Of a stretch of 11,738 nt of DNA, positions 1 through 8,500 are shown one piece after another. Where the stretch lies: contig JAGLQE010000046.1 in NCBI GenBank assembly GCA_023137005.1, forward strand, positions 1 to 11,738, written 5' to 3'. The position numbers and the translations under genes are program-made. The notes under the pieces were generated by a model that saw only the letters and a program-made list of their open reading frames with translations, made no database searches and was not told the origin of the DNA. Positions within the stretch are counted from its first letter, which is position 1, and the number at the start of each line of letters is the position of its first letter. This DNA is from Thermoplasmata archaeon. Lineage in GTDB: Archaea; Thermoplasmatota; Thermoplasmata; SG8-5; JAGLSY01.

Positions 1-1
1 C

Positions 2-2227
2 ATTCTGCAGGCAAGTGCCGCAGATGCAGCAACAACTGTTGAGTCAATGGAGTACTCCTTTGACGGCTTCGTAACAGCAGGTATCCCGATGGTAGTGGAT
101 GTATACGACGTTCCAGCAGGAACCACATCATTCACAGCTGATCTCGAGCTGCATAACTATGCACTTGGGATATACACCATATCCGTCAGGGCAACCGATG
201 CGAACAGCAACCAGGAGATCGCTCCATACGTGAACGCAGATCTGACAGTAAGTGACACAACAGCACCATTGTCCACGTACACAGCACCAACACCAATTGA
301 CCTGAAGACAAGTGTTACAGGCTCGACAGAAACCATCAGGATCGACGCCCACGACTTCTTGGAATTCGCAGTCTCTGGTGGAAGCGCAAACTTGTGGACA
401 AACACTGATGCAGCAGGATGGGTAGACGCAGGCGCAATGACCGCTGACGGAAGTGCAGCAGGTTCATGGCACAACTACTACACAGCAACCATAACCTCAG
501 CTGTACCAGCATCTATTCAGTACTATGTAGCAGCTACAGACGGCACCAACGCCGCAAACTCTGCAACACAGACACTGAACTTCGCAGATGCAGCACTCGG
601 ACCAAGCTTCCCAGCGGAAGTTAAGGGATTCGCTAACCTGTACAACGGAGACCACGTTGCAGGATATCTTCCGATAGCACAGGTAGGAGCACTTGTAACA
701 ATGCAGACCTACAATGCAACCGGTGTCCTGATAACATTGGGACCAGTCGCAACAGATGCGATCGGCAGGTACCTGTTCACAGTTCAGCCAGACGAGTATG
801 ATGTCGGCGGAACCGTATGGGTCAACTACACAAACGGCGCATACCTGGATTTCCAGGTCGGTGTCTTCGCAGTTGATGGAGCAGAAGTATGGGCAAACGG
901 AACATTCGGTGTGCCATACGACATGCACGTTGATTGGATACCATTCTGGGACGGAAATCTTCCAGCACCAGTTAGTGGTAGCAATACATACTTCCCAGGA
1001 CAGGCCTTCTACGTGAACATAACTGTCTATGATGCATACGGCAACATAGCACCAGGTTACTACTGCTGGATGGAGATCGACACAAATGAGTCATCCCTTC
1101 TGCAGGACCTGTGGCTTGGTGGCGTAGCCCCAACAGCCATTGAATTCGATGGTATCGGCGGTGCAACCACAGATGGTTACTACAACAACACAGTACAGTT
1201 GTACACAGCAGGTGTATGGGCAATATTCGTCAATGCCACAATAGATGGTGCTGGAACCCCAGCTACCAACTTGACATGGTTTGGCGGTGCAAACCCAACA
1301 AACCCACAGTTGGACCCAGCAGGCAATGTGACGAACATAACACATGTTCAGATCGCAGCCGGTGGTTTCTACTGGACACCAATAGCTGACTGGAACTTGG
1401 TCTCAGTACCAATGAACGTATCAGTCGCTCTATTGACTGGTGGTAACTTCCTGGCATCAACAGCATGTCAGCAGGTCGAGGACGCAGCAGTGTTCGCAGG
1501 AGCCGGTATCGGTACAACAACCATCATAATGGCCCAGCAGATACTGAACCAGTATCCAGCTCAATACAATACCTTTGAGTATGGAGTCGGTGGAACTGAT
1601 TTCACCTTGGGTATCGACTATGCTTACTGGTTGTTTGTTGATGTTGACCTCACTGCTGATGGTGTATATATCCAGGCAGATGAGCTCGAGGTCGATGACA
1701 CAATCGAGATCGATGCAGCAGGTTTGAACACAGTGACACTCGGTACAAGCTGGACAATGGTTAACCCAAGCGCAAGCTGGGGTAACAGCTCAGCTTGGCT
1801 CGGTGGAGCCGCAGTCCACATAGATCTTCGTGGAAACACAGGTCTATGGTCAACTGGCGCAGGTCAGTTGTACACAGGCGGTGGCTGGAACGGCGGTGCC
1901 AACATAGCTTGGTACGGTAACCCAGCAACACCATTGTACCCAGCAGCATACACAGGATATGCAGAGGACCCAGGATCATGGGTCAGCACTGGAACCGTTA
2001 TCGCAGATTCAGCAGTTTGGGCCCCAGCAGTAGCTGGTGGACTCTGGACAGCCAAATCATACGAGCCGGCTTTCTATGGGCAGACAGATCCAGGAATGGG
2101 TAGCGCAAACGATGCAGACCTTTTGTCATATGCAAACGGTTTCATTGTATGGTCAACCGGTGGAGACATAACGTACTACATCGACTATGACTGGGCACTA
2201 CCAGGTACAGACGTACCAGCGTTCTAA
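2..2227 (+). CDS. Large secreted/surface multidomain beta-rich protein, 5'-truncated by the window
   Basis: The frame is open from base 2 to a TAA at 2225-2227, giving 741 residues, and it continues upstream of the window. The first ATG (47) falls inside an Ig-like strand and has no ribosome-binding site, so it is not the true start. Residues below count from that ATG. Residues 1-72 look like a bacterial Ig-like domain (MEYSFDG, then SVRATDANSN, then DTTAP). Residues 95-180 are Ig/Fn3-like, ending in YYVAATDGTN. Residues 186-270 resemble a carboxypeptidase-regulatory-like domain with the core TDAIGRY. Residues 310-410 are another beta domain (FYVNITVYDAYGN). From about 448 to the end, a DWNLVSVP motif followed by GTSWTMVNPS resembles the paired 'GWNLVSxP ... 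GWNLVG' C-terminal regions of exported prokaryotic proteins. About a dozen N-x-S/T sequons and only two cysteines (340, 474) fit an extracellular glycoprotein. No C-terminal hydrophobic anchor or sorting motif is seen, so attachment, if any, is N-terminal or non-covalent. Codons favour AAC and GCA, unlike the next gene, which suggests high expression. A structural, S-layer-like or adhesive role is plausible, but the family was not recognised. Confidence 0.9.
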   Translation: MLQASAADAATTVESMEYSFDGFVTAGIPMVVDVYDVPAGTTSFTADLELHNYALGIYTISVRATDANSNQEIAPYVNADLTVSDTTAPLSTYTAPTPIDLKTSVTGSTETIRIDAHDFLEFAVSGGSANLWTNTDAAGWVDAGAMTADGSAAGSWHNYYTATITSAVPASIQYYVAATDGTNAANSATQTLNFADAALGPSFPAEVKGFANLYNGDHVAGYLPIAQVGALVTMQTYNATGVLITLGPVATDAIGRYLFTVQPDEYDVGGTVWVNYTNGAYLDFQVGVFAVDGAEVWANGTFGVPYDMHVDWIPFWDGNLPAPVSGSNTYFPGQAFYVNITVYDAYGNIAPGYYCWMEIDTNESSLLQDLWLGGVAPTAIEFDGIGGATTDGYYNNTVQLYTAGVWAIFVNATIDGAGTPATNLTWFGGANPTNPQLDPAGNVTNITHVQIAAGGFYWTPIADWNLVSVPMNVSVALLTGGNFLASTACQQVEDAAVFAGAGIGTTTIIMAQQILNQYPAQYNTFEYGVGGTDFTLGIDYAYWLFVDVDLTADGVYIQADELEVDDTIEIDAAGLNTVTLGTSWTMVNPSASWGNSSAWLGGAAVHIDLRGNTGLWSTGAGQLYTGGGWNGGANIAWYGNPATPLYPAAYTGYAEDPGSWVSTGTVIADSAVWAPAVAGGLWTAKSYEPAFYGQTDPGMGSANDADLLSYANGFIVWSTGGDITYYIDYDWALPGTDVPAF
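602..856 (+). other. Carboxypeptidase-regulatory-like domain in the upstream surface protein
   Basis: This segment reads VKGFANLYNG, then a beta-rich stretch, then TDAIGRYLFTVQPDEY and TVWVNYTNG. The pattern of a 'G-x-V/A' opening strand, a variable middle, and 'T-D-x-x-G-x-Y-x-x-x-x-x-P' is typical of carboxypeptidase-regulatory-like (transthyretin-like) beta sandwiches in surface proteins. A closely similar segment occurs in the downstream giant protein (about 5707-5958). The assignment is from pattern recognition only. Confidence 0.55.
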
Positions 2228-2250
2228 GCATAGAAACTGAAAACTGAAAT

Positions 2251-2298
2251 GAGAGAACCTTCGGGTTCTCTCCCCTTTTACTTTTTATTTATTTTTTC
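2251..2298 (+). terminator. Intrinsic-type terminator hairpin with UUCG loop and T-rich tail
   Basis: A perfect 9-bp stem (GAGAGAACC at 2251-2259 with GGTTCTCTC at 2264-2272) closes a TTCG tetraloop. It is followed by CCCTTTTACTTTTTATTTATTTTTT. It lies 23 bases after the stop codon of the first gene. In archaea the T-rich tail alone can terminate transcription; the exceptionally stable C(UUCG)G hairpin may also protect the 3' end of the mRNA. It implies that the two genes are transcribed separately. Confidence 0.85.
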
Positions 2299-2317
2299 AA
2301 CTACTGTATAAGCTAGG

Positions 2318-2344
2318 TAATAAAAGCCTTATAGGCTTTTATTA
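2318..2344. repeat. Perfect 12-bp inverted repeat, 3-base loop
   Basis: TAATAAAAGCCT (2318-2329) and AGGCTTTTATTA (2333-2344) are exact reverse complements separated by TAT. The right arm is T-rich on the + strand and, by symmetry, so is the other arm read on the minus strand. It could therefore be a second, back-up or bidirectional terminator, or a protein-binding palindrome upstream of the next promoter. Its position, about 45 bases after the first hairpin and just upstream of the AT-rich promoter-like segment, does not separate these options. Confidence 0.75.
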
Positions 2345-2345
2345 A

Positions 2346-2362
2346 GGGAAAACCTATTATAT
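2346..2362 (+). promoter_or_regulatory. Candidate archaeal BRE/TATA promoter for the giant protein gene
   Basis: A purine-rich GGGAAAA, resembling the TFB-recognition element, directly precedes CCTATTATAT, which resembles an archaeal TATA box. Transcription would start about 25 bases downstream, near 2383-2388, leaving a leader of about 115 bases. A second TATA-like stretch (GTGTATATAC, 2381-2390) is an alternative with a start near 2412. The assignment rests on composition and position only. Confidence 0.3.
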
Positions 2363-2365
2363 GCC

Positions 2366-2387
2366 TATACACTATACTATGTGTATA
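2366..2387. promoter_or_regulatory. Inverted repeat (7-bp arms, 8-base spacer), possible operator
   Basis: TATACAC (2366-2372) and GTGTATA (2381-2387) form an exact dyad of 22 bases in total. It sits just downstream of the candidate TATA element at 2351-2361 and overlaps the second TATA-like stretch, where a repressor could block the start site. The arms are AT-rich and the region is low in complexity, so chance is a real alternative. Confidence 0.3.
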
Positions 2388-2486
2388 TACTATGAGCCTT
2401 CGGTACACACACTCTGTGAACTGAGACTAAATAGATATGTGGTAGGAGGGTTTCTCAACAAGGGGGGAAATGCCTGCCAGAGTATT

Positions 2487-2494
2487 GAGGAAGG
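2487..2494 (+). promoter_or_regulatory. Possible ribosome-binding site GAGGAAGG for the ATG at 2503
   Basis: The AAGG of GAGGAAGG ends 8 bases before ATG 2503, an acceptable spacing for pairing with the 16S rRNA 3' end. The in-frame ATG at 2470 is preceded by AAGGGGGG, which could pair through one G-U but leaves only 2-3 bases to the start codon. A further GGAGGG at 2445-2450 is too far from either start. ATG 2503 is therefore preferred, weakly. Confidence 0.4.
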
Positions 2495-2502
2495 CGAGTC
2501 CC

Positions 2503-5500
2503 ATGAATAATGGAAATGATACTGAACAAGAGATATGCCCACATTGTGGTGTATCCTTAGAGGTGGGTTCTGATATTTGTACCATATGCGGTAATTCTGT
2601 AAATGGTGCCACTGAGGAGCCCGTATTGAATGAAGACCCAGGTCATATAGAATGTTCCTCCTGTGGAACAATGCTGGATATCGGGTCTACGGAATGCTTT
2701 TTGTGCGAAACTCCGGTCGAAGATCCCTCTGGGGATGTAGATGCCACTTCTGCCCACCCCACTGATTGGGATCTGGGTATCGTGGGTGGAGATGAGGATG
2801 TCGAGCCAGAGGTCGAAGAGGACCTCGCCGTCCCGGATATTGAGGACGGTATGGATGAGCCTGATATTGTGGATGCCGAATCTGACACCACGGACATCGA
2901 TCTCGACGAGGATGTCGAGCCAGATGTTTCCGAAGCTTTGCCTTTAGGCCCAGATGAATATCATTGCCCTTCTTGCCAGAAACCTGTACCCATAGGTGCG
3001 GAACAGTGCCCTTCCTGCTGGACTGCCCTTTCTGAGATGATATATTGCCCCAAATGCTCGTCAACAATACCCTTGGAATCAGAATCCTGTCCAGACTGCT
3101 TCGCCAAGCTGGAGAATGGAGTCCTTCTGGAAGATCCAGATACCCTTGAAGAACCTCTCGAAATAGAGGAGGAACTGCCGGACGAGTCAGATGAACTTTA
3201 CTCCGAAGAAGAGTCCACAGAATATACCGAGGAGTTCGGTATCGAATGCCCGGCTTGCAATGCCTTCGTGAGCCAGGATGATGATATCTGCTCGGAGTGT
3301 GGAATGTTACTGGTGGCTGAAGATGATATGCCAGTTAAGAAAGAGAAGGTTTGGATCCCTAAGCCCCCCAAGGGCCGGGACTATCAGAAGGACATAGCTG
3401 TTATTCTTGTCTTTGTTCTGCTAATCAGTGCGGCCATCCCATTCTTTGTGTCATTACCAAGAGTGGACAGAGGATTGGTCTCCATCGACGGTCAATTTGG
3501 AGATTGGCTATTGGTGGGCGATAATATTGATGCAATGGATGCCTCAGCCAATGTGGATATTATCAATTATAAACTGGCCACTGATATCACTAATGCCTAT
3601 TTTTACACACAGATAAGTGGCACTGGAACCATGTTCGGGGACAGTGTGGGGGATAATGTCAGGATATTCGTTGACGTGGATCAGGACGATACCACTGGCT
3701 ATAAAGTTCAAGGAATAGGCGCGGATTATCAGATCAAGGTATTTGGACATGATAACTTTGTGGAGAGCGCCGCATGTCTGAGATTCAATAATGCTCGAGC
3801 AAATAATGACATCAATGGGTTCGAGAGCTATGCACCAGCAGTTCCATTTGCCGAAGGCAATGAGCTTGAAGTGCGCGTGAACTTAACAGATATAGGTTCG
3901 AGCAGAGGCTCCTCGATGACCGCGGTCTATTATGTCGCCAATGCAAATGGTCAATATGACTTTTCAGATCATCCTGTATCAAATGACGGAGAAGTATTGC
4001 ATGTTTCTCAATCCAGTGCTGTTGCTCAGTCCGGGCTCATAACAGGCAATGCGCCGATACTGAACTTGAACTTAACGGCAACTGGCGAATATGTCCTTAT
4101 CGATGACATTGATCTGCCTTCTGGATACACATTGATGGACTCCGATAATAATGCGGTGTCCTACCCTCTTAATATCACTAATACATCTACAGTATTCACA
4201 GTGTATTTCAATACTGCTTCAGCCACTAGCGGTTCATTCTTCACATACGAGATCATGGCAGACGATATCATTGCTACTGATGCTGATACTGTTGTTCAGG
4301 GCGTGGGTGCATTTGCCTATGTAGACAATGCGCCAGGCATCATAAACATCGATGGGGCCTTTGCTGATTGGGATGATGGAGCTGGAGGTATGAGAGGAAC
4401 AGGCATCACTGACCCAATTGATGATGTGATGAACATGGAAAGGCTTCTTCCTTTTGATGCTCCAAGGCTTGATGTGACCGAATTGAGGGAATTGCAGGAA
4501 AATGATAATATCAATCTCTATCTGGATGTAGAAGGAGATATGTTCGCTGGTTTCGATGTCCCCGTCGAGGAGGATTTCTATTATGATACCATTCCAACAA
4601 CAACTCGTGCCGAGCCCGTATCAGATACTTGGCAACCACAGCCAGAAGACACCACCATCGGCACAAGACAGGCAAGCCCCGATCTGCAGCCACCAACCGA
4701 ATACATGCCACAATTGGGTGAGGATGCGGTCCTGATCTTTATCGATATTAACAATGATACCTCAGATGGATTCCTGGTCAATGGTATGGGAGCAGACAGG
4801 CTCTTGGATATCAGGGGTCAGTATGGGCAAGTCACAAATATCACGGCCTATAGTTTTGACTCACCAACTGATCAGAACATGGAAAGCTGGATGGAGATCT
4901 CATCAACTTCAGCCTTGGCCGCCAGTGACGGGGCCAAGATGGAGGCCTCGATCTCATTGACAGACCTTGGAATGACCATTGGTACTGGATTCTCAGTTCA
5001 CTTCCATATTATGGATTGGAATAAGAACGGGGATATCGGTGAGGAACTGGTATATGACACGGCTATCAACTCGAGACGCAGTTCCAGATTTGACCCACCA
5101 CTCAACAACGGGGTCACTGGGATCGTTCACATGGCTGATGGCTTAACACCGATAGATGCCACTGTGATTGCAGATTATCCGGCTGGGAACAGCTTCTTTG
5201 TTTCAAGCACAGCGATCGAAGAAATAAGCTATGTTGGTGTTGGTAGATATTTCTTCAATGTCCCTGTGAATCACCAATTATCCTTCTATGCCACAGATGG
5301 GAACTTTGTGAACAACACAGATAGCGAAATAGATCTGGTATCTGATTCAGCGAAAGTGGATCATGACCTTGATCTTACAACTCCAACTCCAGTCGATGCG
5401 CCTCTCAACTTTTCCGCATATTCTTATGGAGATGGCGATATAGTGCTGAATTGGGATATTGGCACCCCTCCAGCAGGCGGGTTCAGGATATATCGTTCCA

Positions 5501-8500
5501 ACTATGTCTGGAACAACCAATTAGTATTCAATAAGACCGCGGAACATCAATTGGCAACTGTATCAGCCGCTACGAACTGGTATCTTGACACCACAGTTCC
5601 CAACGGAGAATCATATTATTATCTGTTAGCAAGCCTGGATGGTGGAGGAAATGAAATATCATTTGCACCACTGGAGAAGGCCACGGCAGCCGACAAGCCA
5701 ACAATGCCTTTCCTTGTCTATGGTTTTGTCAAGGACCAGGTCGGGGCTCTCGTAGCTGGTGCGAGTGTCAGCGTGGAACTGATCAATGCCACGAATGATC
5801 TGAACACTTTTGCGACCACGACCGATGCAATTGGTAGATATACCGTGACACTCCAGCCCAATGAGTACAGGAACCCCGATGTCTTCAATGACACGATCTG
5901 GTGCAATGCCACCATCGGAGGGATCGAGGCCTACAATACGACCTCCACCCTTGAATGGTACCCACCATTGAATTACTACAGTGACAGGAATGATTCCGCA
6001 ATCTGTAACATAACCATCATCGGCCTTCCGAATATAACTGTGGCGAAGATGGTCAGCGATTCATTTGCATCCCCGGGTCAGGCTTTGACATACACCATCT
6101 GGTTCAATAATACAGGTATTTCCAATGCCAGTTTTGTCTGGGTCAATGACACGCTACCCAACAATACAACTTATGTCAGCGACACGGCCGTAGGTGTCAT
6201 GGGTTACGATAGCTCGGGAGTGAGTGGTCAGTTACTTTGGTTCAACTTCACAGATGTGGCCCCCGGAATTCATTTCTTCACGGTCACGGTCGATATAGAT
6301 TCAGATCCGAACCTGTCTGGTATTCTGACGAACAATGTCTCTGTGAACTACACGGATGCCTTTGGACTCGACATGCCTGGCTCCAATGACACGGCTAATA
6401 CCACGATAAACATGCCAATAATAATTGCTGGTAAGACCGCGGATGTTTCTTTTGCCAATCCTGGAGATCTTATCACATACACCATATACTTCAATAATTC
6501 TGGCTCGGCAATAGCTTCCCATGTTTGGGTGAATGATACCTTGCCAGTTGGAGTTACCTACATCAGTGATACCAATGGAACTGTTGATCCTCTCATAATC
6601 GGCACGATGTATTCCTGGCACTTCATAGACATCCTGCCCTTCACCAACAATTCTTTCACGGTAACTGTTCAGGTAGATGCTGTGGCCAATGGGGCCGTGC
6701 TCATCAATGAGTTCGAGTGTTCGTACCAGGCCGAGACTGGAGTGGAGGCCGAATCCAATGCTACTGCACCTGTAACGGTTTATTATCCATTCATCGATGT
6801 TGACAAGGTGGTAGATCTTTCCTTGGCACAGCCAGGTGATACTCTCATCTACACCGTCTGGTTCAATAATACCAATCTGAATAGCGTGGCCTCCATGGTC
6901 TGGATAAACGATACTTTGCCTGCTGGTGTCATTTACATCAGTGACACGGCCGGTGCGATCCCTGAACTGGTAAGCAATAATACAGCAACCTCACCTATCC
7001 AGTACATATTTGCCAATGTGGGATTCGGTGTTTATTTCTTTGATATAACCGTGATGATCCTCAATACGACAACATTCCCGTGGCTCAATAATACAGTGGT
7101 CTGCGAATACACCCCTAACAATGTAACATCATCTGCCGAGGCCAGCACTGAACTTATCAGACCTCTGATCAGCATAGACAAAATAGCCAATCAGACCTAT
7201 GCCTTGCCTGGTGAGACCGTGATATACACCATCTGGTTCAATAATACGGGCACAGCCTCTGCCATGTCCGTCTGGATATATGACACATTACCTGGAGAGG
7301 TGTCTTATATCAGTGACACGGCCGCAGGTGTCATGGGCTACGATAGCTCGGGAGTGAGTGGTCAGGACCTTTGGTTCAACTTCACCAATGTCGCACCCGG
7401 GGATTATTCCTTTGATATAGTGGTGCTGTTGGATGCTGCCCTTGTACCGGGTACACAATTTTGGAATTTTGCCTACCTTGAATACGTTCAGGATAATGGC
7501 CTTCCTTCTGGACCTTTCGATGCCTCAGATGATATTATCGTTCTTGAAGGCCCGTACATCGATATTGTCAAGCAAGTCAGTCAGACAATTGTGAACACTG
7601 GCGATATGATCACGTATTTCATTTACTTCAATAATACTGGAAATGGAAATGCAGCCACGGTCTGGTTGAATGATACTCTTCCTGATGGAGTGGTATACGT
7701 TAATGACACGGCTGCATCCACAGGATATACATACACCCTTACTCAGGTCGGCCAGGTTCTTGAATTCGAGTTCAGCAATGTGCCGGGTGGCAGCAATAAC
7801 TTCCTGGTGATCGATGTAATGGTGACCAGCGAGATCGATATGGACCCCATGACCAATACCGTGACCTGTGAATATGTATCTGACACTGGCATTGCTGGTC
7901 CACCGAGCAGTGATTCAGCAGACATAACAGTGATGAGGCCGATCATATCTGTATCGAAAACTGTGGACCTGGACATAGCCGCACCTGGTGATGTCCTGAT
8001 CTACACTATCAACTTTGATAATACCGGATCATTTTCAGCAGATGTGTGGATAAATGATACACTTCCGGCTGGAGTCAATTATATCGGTTACAATACGAGC
8101 GGTGTAGTGCCAGATAACTTTGACAATTCAGGACTTCCTGTCTTGAGCTGGTACTTCGACACCCTTCCTGTTGGCAACCACTGGATAAATGTGATGGCCC
8201 AGATAGATGTAATAACCCCATCTGGCTCTGAACTGAACAATACCGTTGAATTGAACTACTCCTGCACAAGCAGTGATTATCAGTTTGCGGGCTCAACCGA
8301 TCATGCGGTCACCCTAGTAAGCTCGATGATAGTGGACAAGACGGTCGATATGCAATTTGCCAACCCCGGTGACTTCCTTAACTACACTATCTACTTCAAC
8401 AATACATCCAATTTCACGATCTCCAATGTTTGGATAAATGATACATTGCCAGTAGGAGTCACGTGGGTCAACGACACCGCCTACATGATACCTGGCTTTA

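Noticed and set aside
128..2055. Several minus-strand open frames opposite the first gene
   Set aside because: They read Cys-rich or low-complexity peptides produced by the reverse complement of GCA, ACA and similar codons. No start signals or domain patterns support them.
47..2227. Starting the first gene at the ATG at 47
   Set aside because: The frame is open back to base 2, the ATG lies within an Ig-like strand, and there is no ribosome-binding site or signal peptide. The gene is truncated by the window edge.
2396..2404. Second TTCG-type mini hairpin at GCCTTCGGT
   Set aside because: Only one closing C-G pair surrounds the TTCG, and the next bases do not pair, so no stable stem forms.
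2437..2445. Tiny upstream frame Met-Trp-stop before the giant gene
   Set aside because: It is two codons long with no ribosome-binding site in front, so chance is the simplest explanation.
2470..2502. In-frame ATG at 2470 as the start of the giant protein
   Set aside because: Not excluded, but its G-rich upstream element is only 2-3 bases away, while ATG 2503 has a better-spaced GAGGAAGG and leads directly into the first zinc ribbon. It would change only 11 residues.
2390..3067. Minus-strand open frames opposite the zinc-ribbon region
   Set aside because: They are antisense to a clear coding frame, rich in Ser, Arg and Pro from reverse reading of acidic codons, and have no recognisable domains. 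The same applies to the + strand frame at 2741-2947.
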